A DNA stretch of 64,000 bases from Astrobacterium formosum. GTDB lineage: Bacteria; Pseudomonadota; Alphaproteobacteria; Rhizobiales; Xanthobacteraceae. The stretch's first letter is position 1. Each line of letters begins with the position of its first letter. The DNA lies in assembly GCA_030848545.1 (NCBI GenBank), contig JAVDCA010000002.1, forward strand, positions 62,001-126,000, given 5' to 3'. The notes under the pieces were generated by a model. The model worked only from the letters and a program-made list of their open reading frames with translations, was not told the DNA's origin and ran no database searches. A program made the position numbers and the translations under genes. Positions 24,440 to 34,000 of the stretch are shown here, piece by piece.

Positions 24440-26566
24440 TCACGCCCCGCTTTCGCGGATGAGCACCGCCAGAACGGCCCGCCAGGTCCGCACCGCGAGG
24501 CTGACGGCCTCGCCGCGCAAGATCACGGTCCCGCGCACCACACGCTCCGGACGCGCCTGCGGTTCGGCCGGTGTGAGCTTGATCTGATAGATGGTGCGGT
24601 CGGGCACGAGTTCATTCTGTTTCGGCGTCCTGACCGTGATCGGGCCGCCATTGACCGATGCCAATGCGGGCTCCGTCAGCAGACGGGTGCTGGCGCGAGA
24701 CAAAGCCGTCACCCGCAGCGGGATATCGATGCGGCTGTCCGCCTCGCCGATGAAGCGCGCGCTGTCGCCCTCGGCGAGGCGGTCGAGGTCGGATTCGTCC
24801 ACATAGGCTTCGACCACGACGCCGGTGGCGTCAACGATCGACATCAGCCTGGCTTTGGCGGGCATCCATGTGCCGGCTTCGAGGCCGTCGGCAACGTCGA
24901 CCACCACGCCGTCGATGGGCGTGACAACGTCGAGCCGCCGCTTCTGATCCGACAAAGCGCGATATTCCGCCAGTGCGGCCTGATATTCCTGCTCGGTGAC
25001 CTGGCTGCGGGCGAGCAGGGCGGCATCCAGGCCTCGGGAGCCCATCTGCCATTCGAGCGTGTCGAGTTCGCCCTTGGTGCGTCCGAGCCGGTAATCGATA
25101 TCCGGTGACGTCAGGCGAACGAGGCGGCGGCCCTTCTCGACCGCATTGCCGTGGGCGGCGGAGACTTCCGCCACCCGGGCGCCGAATTCCGGCACGAACA
25201 CGTCCACATGCTGGCTGCTGCGCAGCACGGCTGGCGCCGTGACCCCGGACCGCCAGGGCACGAAAACGAGGCCGATCAGCATTGCCAGCACCACCATGGT
25301 GATCACGGTGCGCCGGTTGAGGCGAATGTCGCGGCGGCGGCTCCACCATGCCTTGGCTTCGAGCCAGATCGGCCGGACGATGAAATACACCACCTCGACC
25401 ACCATCATGATCACGCCGGCGAGCTTGAAGGCGAAGTGATAGACCAGCACCGCGATGCCGACGAACAGGATGAAGCGGTAGATCCATGTCGCGAACCCGA
25501 ACGCCACCATGAAGGTCCGCCGGTGCGGCGGCAGGTCTTCCGGAACCGGGTCGCCGAAGCCGAACAGCTTCTCGCGCATCCACCATTGCGCCATGGCGAA
25601 AGCGCGGGCGTGCAGGTTCGGGACTTCCAGCCAGTCCGACAGGACGTAGTAGCCGTCGAAGCGCATGAACGGACTCAGATTGATGAGCACGGTGGCGAGC
25701 CAGATGGAGGTCGCCACCAGAAAGGCGACGCTCCTGGCCGGCCCGGCGGGCAGGAATCCCCACGCGCACAGCGCGATGGCGGCGCAGCCGAGCTCAGCGG
25801 TGACGCCCGCGAGCCCGACGGCGAGGCGTTGGCGGCGCGACGTCAGCTTCCAGGTCTCGTTGACGTCCGTATAGAGCATGGGCACCAGGACCAGGAGGGC
25901 GAGGCCCATGCTCGGGACACGGCAGCCGAACCGCTTGGCCGTGAAGGCATGGCCGAGCTCGTGCACGACCTTCATGGCGGCGAGCGTCACCGCGAACCAG
26001 ACGAGCCCCTGGACCGTGAACATGTCGACGAAGGTGGCGAGGAACGTGTCCCATTGGCGCGCCACCAGGTAGAGCCCGGCGAGGCCGATGAGCACGATCG
26101 CGGCCGCGAAGGCGCGCGTGTACACGAAGGCGATCAGCGGATAGGCGGCTGTCAGGAAGGCGTCCGGGCGCAGCAGCGGGATGCGCATGAACAGGTAATT
26201 GTGCAGGAGCCAACGGCCGACGCTCTCGCGGCGGCGCTCCGCCTTGCCGACGAGGCCGGCGGTCGCCTGCGGGCCGCTCACATGCAGGAGATCGCAGGCG
26301 AGCAGGAAGCGGCCGAACTCCTCGACGTCCTCGTCCTCGACCGCGAGCGTCGTCTCGGCGCGGATGCGCTTGGCGATCGCCCCGGCACTGGCGCCGCCCC
26401 AGCGCGACAGGATTTCGAATTCCGGCCAGCCGATCCGGTAGAAGCGATGCGCGGACGGATCGTGCAGGGTCCAGCTCGGCGAGCCGTCCAGCGCCGGCGG
26501 GCCCGGAAACAGGCCGATCTCCTGGCGCAGCGGCAACAGCGCAGCGCTTTGCATCGCCGCCGACAT
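24440..26566 (-). CDS. RRE-like / M50 zinc metallopeptidase / HlyD fusion membrane protein
   Basis: A 708-residue polytopic protein with three regions. Residues ~30-95 resemble a PqqD-type peptide-recognition (RRE) fold: an aromatic HRFYRIGWPEFEIL then a helical IAKRI...FGRFLLACDLL pattern. Residues ~120-435 hold several transmembrane helices with the M50 zinc motif VHELGHAF (His202, Glu203, His206) and a second site FMRFDGYYVLSDW (Asp304). Residues ~445-700 form a HlyD-like periplasmic adaptor with a coiled-coil hairpin and two lipoyl halves. Its ATG overlaps the stop of the upstream GAF/HlyD gene (TGATG), so the two are coupled. It probably handles the giant surface protein encoded upstream; substrate and cleavage are inference. 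Confidence 0.88.
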   Translation of the reverse strand: MSAAMQSAALLPLRQEIGLFPGPPALDGSPSWTLHDPSAHRFYRIGWPEFEILSRWGGASAGAIAKRIRAETTLAVEDEDVEEFGRFLLACDLLHVSGPQATAGLVGKAERRRESVGRWLLHNYLFMRIPLLRPDAFLTAAYPLIAFVYTRAFAAAIVLIGLAGLYLVARQWDTFLATFVDMFTVQGLVWFAVTLAAMKVVHELGHAFTAKRFGCRVPSMGLALLVLVPMLYTDVNETWKLTSRRQRLAVGLAGVTAELGCAAIALCAWGFLPAGPARSVAFLVATSIWLATVLINLSPFMRFDGYYVLSDWLEVPNLHARAFAMAQWWMREKLFGFGDPVPEDLPPHRRTFMVAFGFATWIYRFILFVGIAVLVYHFAFKLAGVIMMVVEVVYFIVRPIWLEAKAWWSRRRDIRLNRRTVITMVVLAMLIGLVFVPWRSGVTAPAVLRSSQHVDVFVPEFGARVAEVSAAHGNAVEKGRRLVRLTSPDIDYRLGRTKGELDTLEWQMGSRGLDAALLARSQVTEQEYQAALAEYRALSDQKRRLDVVTPIDGVVVDVADGLEAGTWMPAKARLMSIVDATGVVVEAYVDESDLDRLAEGDSARFIGEADSRIDIPLRVTALSRASTRLLTEPALASVNGGPITVRTPKQNELVPDRTIYQIKLTPAEPQARPERVVRGTVILRGEAVSLAVRTWRAVLAVLIRESGA

Positions 26567-27942
26567 CAGTAGCCGACCAGCTGACGTGCCGCCGCCAGCG
26601 GGCGGCGGATCAGGTAGTAGAACAGCGTCACCGGATCGCCGTGCACCTTGGCGGTGCCGCGCAACCCGATGCGCGGCGGCCGCGTCTTGTCGGCCAGTTC
26701 GGCCTTGAGCCGATAGGCGAGCACGCCGCCCGGCGACAGGGTCGCCTGGTAGTTCGCCTGCCGGACAGTGGCGGACAGCGGCGCGTCGGGCGCCACATTG
26801 AGGAAGAAGTCGATGCGGGCGCCGGGCTCGAGCGAGATGGCGTCGGCGACCGGCAGCCAGATCTCCAGCTCCGCTTGGGCCGGATCGGCGATCTCCAGAA
26901 GGCGCTCGCCGATCGTGACCGGCCGCCCGATCCAGTCGTTGGGATTGTCCAGCAACGCGATGCCGCCGCGCGTTGCGGTGACGTGGATACGGTCGAGCAG
27001 CGACTTGGCATAGACCATGTCGGCACGGCGCTGGTCCGTGCGGCCCTTCAGGATCGCGAGCTGGGCACGGCTCTTGTCGTCGAACACCGCCTGCTGGGCC
27101 GCCTGGCGGTACTCGGCTTCCGCCACCGCGAGGGCCTTGGCGGCGACTTCGAGCTTGTTCTCGATGGCGCGGGGATCGAGTTCGAGCAGGAGCTGGCCTT
27201 CCTTGACGACCTCGTTGGGCTGGATCACGAAGCGGTCGACCACGCCGTCGAGGGGGGCGCGCACCACCGTGGGCTCGAACGGCGTGACTTCTGCGGGCGC
27301 CAGCGCCGTCAGGGTGATCGGCAGCCACAGGCAGGCGATCAGGGCAGCAGCAATCGCGAGGCGCAAGAGGCGCCGCCGCCCGGGCAGCCCCCCGAACAAA
27401 GTGCGGCGTCGGCGGGTGAGGCCTACCCAGGCGTGGGCGTAGCCGTCGGCAGTCTCCTGGAGGAGATAGCGCTCGGCTTCGTTCCATGGTGGCTCGCGCG
27501 CGAACAGGAGGGCGCCGAGCGCACCTTGCGGGGGCGAGATGAGCGGCACCAGCACGGCATTGGCCGGCAGCCATTCGGCCCATTCCTGCGCCAGCGCCGG
27601 CGCCAGATCGCCCGCCACGACCGGACGCGCGGCCGCCGCGGGCGCCTTGTCGTCGAGCCCGGCGAACACGCGTTCGAGCCACAGGACGAACGGCGCGTTG
27701 CGCTCCACCACCGGCACGCCCGACAGGGCCGTGACACGCCCCTTCCCGTGGCGGTCGCGGCGCCACAGCACCGCCTGCCGATAGGGCACCAGCGAATGCG
27801 TCTCGTTCACCGTGATGAAGGCGAGTTCCTGCATGGACTGGGCATGGCGCGCCCGCTTGACGAGCTGCACCAGGGTGCTCAGCCCGAACAACTGCGCCTC
27901 GGCCGTGCTGGACGGCGCCATGCCGGACGGAAGCGGCTTCAT
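26566..27942 (-). CDS. GAF-like / HlyD membrane-fusion protein
   Basis: A 458-residue inner-membrane protein. Residues ~20-190 look like a cytosolic GAF-type domain (LVPYRQAVLWRR, VLVPLISPPQGALGALLFA). A basic patch and one transmembrane helix follow (about 205-228, AIAAALIACLWLPITL). The periplasmic HlyD part has lipoyl halves (VVRAPLDGVVDRF and GRPVTIGERLLEI) and a coiled coil. Standard HlyD proteins lack the cytosolic domain, so a signal could be sensed inside the cell. It begins 103 bp after the giant-protein stop and overlaps the M50/HlyD gene, suggesting one three-gene transcript. Confidence 0.86.
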   Translation of the reverse strand: MKPLPSGMAPSSTAEAQLFGLSTLVQLVKRARHAQSMQELAFITVNETHSLVPYRQAVLWRRDRHGKGRVTALSGVPVVERNAPFVLWLERVFAGLDDKAPAAAARPVVAGDLAPALAQEWAEWLPANAVLVPLISPPQGALGALLFAREPPWNEAERYLLQETADGYAHAWVGLTRRRRTLFGGLPGRRRLLRLAIAAALIACLWLPITLTALAPAEVTPFEPTVVRAPLDGVVDRFVIQPNEVVKEGQLLLELDPRAIENKLEVAAKALAVAEAEYRQAAQQAVFDDKSRAQLAILKGRTDQRRADMVYAKSLLDRIHVTATRGGIALLDNPNDWIGRPVTIGERLLEIADPAQAELEIWLPVADAISLEPGARIDFFLNVAPDAPLSATVRQANYQATLSPGGVLAYRLKAELADKTRPPRIGLRGTAKVHGDPVTLFYYLIRRPLAAARQLVGY

Positions 27943-28045
27943 GCGGATACTCCGTGGTCGCCCTCACGGGCGAGCGGTTTCGACGGGTCGGCGGATGCGC
28001 AGGCGATCGTCACCCGGGACAGACCCCGGGGCCGGCCGCGACGCG

Positions 28046-31000
28046 CTACCGCCACGCACCCGCGCCCTCCCGCAGGCTGCTGAGCAGGGCGTTGCGATCG
28101 GAGCTCAGGGAGCGCCAGCCGCTGCGCTCGAGCTGCTGGGCGAGGCTCGCCCGGCCGGCAAGCGCCGCCGGCTCGCCCTGATCGACGGCCGCCATCAACG
28201 CCGCTGCCGATCGGGACTCGGCTGCCCGCGACCATGCATCACGATCGAGCGCCCATGCGATGCGCTCGGGCGGCAGCACGATGACGTCGCCCGACCTTGC
28301 CGTATCCACAGGCCCGCGGTCATGGGACGGCAGGTTGAAGCCCTGCTGGGCCGGCCGCAGCACGATCGTGAAGGTCATGATCGCGATATTGCCGTGGGAA
28401 TCGCGGGCGACCACCCGCACTTCCAATCGCTCCGGATTGGTCCCAGGCGCGGTCGGGCTATTGACGGGCGAGTTCGGCGGCAGAGCGCCGGTGACCACAT
28501 CCACGCTGCCCTGCTCCGGATCCAGGCTCGCCACCATGCCGTCCGGCAGGAGGCCGGCGAGCTTGCCCGTGGTGGCGTCGAAGGCGAGCCAGCTCGGCAG
28601 CGGACTGCCGTCGGCCAGGGTGACGCTCAGGATGGCGATGTCGCCTGCCAGCGGCGCCCCGATGGAGAACATCGGCAGCGCGATCTCGTAGGTGCGATCC
28701 GCATTGATGGTCAGGCCGGCGTCGGCACGGACGAAGTGGATACCGCTGCCCTGCCCAAAACCCTGCGGGAACGAGAACGGGCGCGGATCGTAACTTATGA
28801 AGCGGTCGGAATAGCCGCCGTAGGGAGGACCGCCATAGCCGCCACCGCCGCCCGGATAGCCGTAGTCGCCGTGGTGGTGATGGTCGATGCGCCCGATCAC
28901 CGCCATCAGGGTGGTGGCCGGCTCGCTTAGATTGCTCTGGGCCGAACCGTCGCTGACCACCCAGGAGATGGTGCGCACGCCGACCGGCTGCTGGGTGGTC
29001 GACGAGAAGGTGATCGATCGCAGCGCCGCCTGATAGTCGGCGACCGAGCCATTGCCCGAAAGCGTCAGCACGCCGGTCGCCGGATTGTAGCTGCCGGTGA
29101 TGCCGTTCTGGTTGGTGAATTGCAGGGCGTCGCCGGTCTGCTTGCCGAAGGCGATCACGACGGTGGCGCCGGTCAGGGTCGTATTGTCGACGTCGGTCAC
29201 CGTGACGTTCGGGAAAACCGTGACGGCACCGGGTGAATTGGCGTTGTAGAAGGCGGGATTGAGGTCGGGCGCCAGGTCGGGGGCGTCGTTGACCGGGTTG
29301 ACCGTGATGGTAAAGGTCTGTGTTGTCGCGGTGTCGTCGCCGCCGTTGGCGGTGCCGCCATTGTCGCGCAACACGACCGTCACGGTTGCGGTCCCGAATG
29401 CGTTCGCTGCGGTCGTGTAGGTCAGGTTGCCGTTGGCGTCGATCGTCGGCAGGACGCTGAACAGCGCGTTGTTGTCGGTGGTGACATCGAAGGTCAGGGC
29501 CTGGCCGGATTCGTTCGCCGGCCCCTTCTGGATGTTGGTCGCCCAGCCATTGACGGTCTGCGGTCCCGCATCCTCGTTGACCGTCTGATCGGCGCCCTTG
29601 GTGAACGACGGCTCGTCGTTGACCGGGTTGATGGTGATCGCCACCGTATCGGCGTCGCTCTGCGCCCCGCCCGAACCGCTGCTGCCCTGGTCGCTGGTGG
29701 ACAGCGTCACGGTGTCGGCACCGTTGTAGTTCGCATTGGCCCGATAGATCAGGCCGTCGAGAGCCGCGTTGACGTCCGCTGCCGTACCGGTGAACACCAT
29801 GGTGGCGTCGCCCGTACCATCGCCGGTCGTGAACGACAGCCCGGAAATCTGCGACAGCGTCAGAACGCCGTTCGCCGCCGACAGCGTCACCTGCAGATTG
29901 CCGCCGGCAAGGTCGATGTCCGCTACCGACAGAACATTGCCATTGCCGGTGCTGAACACCAGGTCGGCATCCTCGTTGACCGCCTGCGGCCCGGGCACCG
30001 CGTTCACCGGCGCATCGTTGACCGCGTCGATGGTGATCGTGAAGGTCGCGGTCTGCGAGGTGTCGTCGCCGCCGTTGGCGGTGCCGCCATTGTCGCGCAG
30101 CACCACCGTCACGGTCGCGGTGCCGAAGGCGTTCGCCGCCGTCGTGTAGGTCAGGTTGCCGTTGGCGTCGATGGTCGGCTGGACGCTGAACAGGCCATTG
30201 TTGTCGTTGCTGACGTCGAATGTCAGGGTCTGGCCGGATTCGTTGGCCGGGCCCTTCTGGATGTTGGTCGCCCAGCCGATCACCGTCACCGATCCGGCAT
30301 CCTCGTTCACCGTCTGGTCAGCCCCCGCGGTAAAGGACGGCTCGTCGTTGACCGGGTTGACCGTGATCGCCACCGCGTCGGTGTCGCCCTGCGCGCCACC
30401 CGAGCCGGTGTTGGCGAGATCGCTGACGGTCAGGCTCAGCAGATCCGGGCCGGCGTAGTTCAGGTTCGCCCGGTAAGTCAGCCCGGCGAGCGCCGCATTG
30501 ATATCCGAAAGCGTGCCGGAGAACACCATGGTGGTGTCGCCCGTGCCGTCGCCGGTCGTGAACGACAGCCCGGAGATCTGCGACAGCGTCAGGACGCCGT
30601 TCGCCGCTGACAGCGTCACCTGGGCGTTGCCGCTGGCGATGTCGACGTCCGAAATCGAGATCGCATTGCCGTTGCCGGCGGAGAACACCAGGTCGGTGTC
30701 CTCGTTGACGGCCTGCGGAGCCGGTACCGTGTTCACCGGCGCGTCGTTGACCGGATTGACGGTGATCGCCACCGAATCGGTATCGCTCTGCACCCCGCCC
30801 GAGCCGGTGTTGGCGAGATCGTTGACGGTCAGGCTCAGCGAGTCCGGACCGGCGTAGTTCAGGTTCGCCCGGTAGGTCAGCCCGGCCAGCGCCGCGTTGA
30901 TGTCCGAAAGCGTGCCGGAGAACACCATGGTGGTGTCGCCCGTGCCGTCGCCGGTCGTAAACGACAGCCCGGAGATCTGTGACAGCGTCAGCACGCCGTT

Positions 31001-34000
31001 CGCCACCGACAGTGTCACCTGGGCATTGCCGCTGGCGATGTCGACGTCGGAAATCGAGATCGCGTTGCCGTTGCCGGCGCTGAACACCAGATCGGCATCC
31101 TCGGCAATCGCCTGCGGCCCCGGCACCGTGTTCATCGGCGCATCGTTGACCGGATTGACGGTGATCGCCACCGTGTCCTGGTCCTGCTCGCTCGTGCCGT
31201 CACCGCTCAGGCCCGGATCGGCGCCGCTGTTGCCCTGATCGTTGGAGGTCAGCGTCAGCGTGTCGGCGCCATTGTGGTTCGCGTTCGCCCGATAGGTCAG
31301 ACCGGCGAGCGCCGCGTTGATGTCCGCCGCCGTGCCGGTGAACACCATGATGGAGTCGCCCGTGCCGTCGCCGGTCGAGAACGACAGCCCGGCTGTCTGC
31401 GACAGCGTCAGGATGCCGTTCGCCACCGACAGCGTCACCTGCAGGTCGCCGCCGCCGAGGTCGATGTCCGCCACCGACAGGGCATTGCCGTTGCCGGCGC
31501 TGAACACCAGGTTGGTATCCTCGTCGACCGCCTGCGGACCCGGCACCGTGTTCACCGGCGCATTGTTGACGGCGTCGACGGTGATCGCCACCGAGTCGGT
31601 GTCGCTCTGCGCCCCGCCCGAGCCGGTATTGGCGAGGTCGCTGACGGTCAGGTTGAGCGTATCCGGACCACTGTAGTTCAGGTTCGCCCGGTAGATCAGC
31701 CCGGCCAGCGCCGCGTTGATATCCGCCAGCATGCCGGAGAATGTCATTGTGGCGTCGCCCGTGCCGTCTCCGGTCGTAAACGACAGCCCGGAGATCTGCG
31801 ACAGCGTCAGCACGCCGTTCGCAACCGACAGCGTCACCTGGGCATTGCCGCTGGCAATATCGACGTCCGCAATCGAGATTGCGTTGCCGTTGCCGGCGGA
31901 GAACACCAGATTGGTGTCTTCGGCAACCGCCTGCGGCCCCGGCACCGTGTTCACCGGCGCGTCGTTGACCGCGTTGACGGTGATCGCCACCGTATCGGTG
32001 TCGCTCTGCGCCACGCCGGCGCCGGTGCTGCCCTGGTCGTTGACCGTCAGGCTCAGCGTATCCGGGCCGGCATAGTTCAGGTTCGCCCGATAGGTCAGCC
32101 CGGCCAGCGCCGCGTTGATGTCCGAAAGCGTGCCCGTGAAGGTCATGCTGGCGTCCTGCGTGCCGTCGCCGGACGAGAAGGAGAGCCCGGCGATCTGCGA
32201 CAGCGACAGCACGCCGTTCGCAACCGACAGCGTCACCTGCATGATACCGCCGCCGACGTCGCTGTCGGCGATCGAGATGGCGTTGCCACCGCTGAACACC
32301 AGGTCGGTATCCTCGTTGACCGCCTGCGGACCCGGCACCGTGTTGACCGGCGCGTCGTTGACGGCGTCGACCGTGATCGCCACCGAGTCGGTATCGCCCT
32401 GCGCCCCGCCCGAGCCGGTATTGGCGAGATCGCTGACGGTCAGGCTCAGCAGGTCCGGTCCGGCGTAGTTCAGGTTCGCCCGGTAGGTCAGCCCGACGAG
32501 CGCCGCGTTGATGTCTGCCAGCGTGCCGGAGAACACCATCGTGGTGTCGCCCGTGCCGTCGCCGGTCGTAAACGACAACCCGGAGATCTGCGACAGCGTC
32601 AGGACGCCGTTCGCAACCGACAGCGTCACCTGGGCGTTGCCGCTGGCGATGTCGACGTCGGAAATCGAAATCGCGTTGCCGTTGCCGGCGGAGAACACCA
32701 GGTCGGTGTCCTCGTTGACGGCCTGCGGAGCCGGCACCGTGTTCACCGGCGCGTCGTTGACGGCGTTGACCGTGATCGCCACCGAGTCGGTGTCGCCCTG
32801 CGCTCCACCCGAGCCGGTATTGGCGAGATCGCTGACAGTCAGGCTCAGCGAATCCGGGCCGGCATAGTTCAGGTTGGCCCGGTATGTCAGCCCGGCCAGC
32901 GCCGCGTTGATGTCCGAAAGCGTGCCGGAGAACACCATGGTGGTGTCGCCCGTGCCGTCGCCGGTCGTAAACGACAGCCCGGAGATCTGCGACAACGTCA
33001 GCACGCCGTTCGCAACCGACAGCGTCACCTGGGCATTGCCGCTGGCGATGTCGACGTCGGAAATCGAGATCGCGTTGCCGTTGCCGGCGCTGAATACCAG
33101 ATCGGCATCCTCAGAAACCGCCTGCGGAGCCGGCACTGTGTTCACCGGCGCGTCGTTGACGGCGTCGACGGTGATCGCCACCGAGTCGGTATCGCCCTGC
33201 GCCCCACCCGAGCCCGTATTGGCGAGATCGCTGACGGTCAGGCTCAGCGAATCCGGGCCACTATAGTTCAGGTTCGCCCGGTAGGTCAGGCTGGCCAGCG
33301 CCGCGTTGATGTCTGCCAGCGTGCCGGAGAACACCATCGTGGTGTCGCCCGTGCCGTCGCCGGTCGTAAACGACAGCCCGGCTGTCTGCGACAGCGTCAG
33401 GATGCCGTTCACAACCGACAGCGTCACCTGGGCGTTGCCGCTGGCGATGTCGACGTCGGAAATCGAGATCGCGTTGCCGTTGCCGGCGGAGAACACCAGG
33501 TCGGTATCTTCGTTGACTACCTGCGGACCCGGCACCGTGTTCACCGGCGCGTCGTTGACCGCCGTGACGCCGACCGTGACGTTGGACGCGGCGCTGGTGG
33601 CGCCGTCGCCATCGGCGATCGTCACCGCCACCGTACGCGGCGTGGTCGACGGATTGTTGAGGTTGCTGTTGGAGTAGGTCAGTGCCTGCACCAGCAGGGA
33701 AACTCTGGCCGCGGTAGCGTTGGCGTTGAATGCGATGACGAGGTCGTTGCCGCCAGCGCCTTCGGAGGTGACGGTACCGATGTCGACACCGCCGACCGAC
33801 ACCACGCCGAGGACCGACACCGCGACGGTCCCGGAGGTGTCGATGCCGAGCACGTCCTCACCGGCGACTTCACCGGCGGTGATGGACACGGTCAGGTTGC
33901 CGCCGTCGAAATTGGCCGAATCGGTGTCGGTCACGGCGGCGTTGCCGCCGACGTCGAGCATGACCGGGCTGCCGCCCTCGGTGAAGGCGACGCTGTCGCC

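Noticed and set aside
24440-27967. A 1175-codon minus-strand frame that could be read as one M50 fusion with a longer N-terminus
   Set aside because: Its first ~465 codons overlap the GAF/HlyD gene in another frame. The TGATG overlap and the sensible N-terminus at 26566 indicate two genes.
29620-33560. A CRISPR array, because of regular repetition
   Set aside because: The repeat period is ~396 bp, fully coding and in frame, with no short repeat/spacer pattern and no cas genes.
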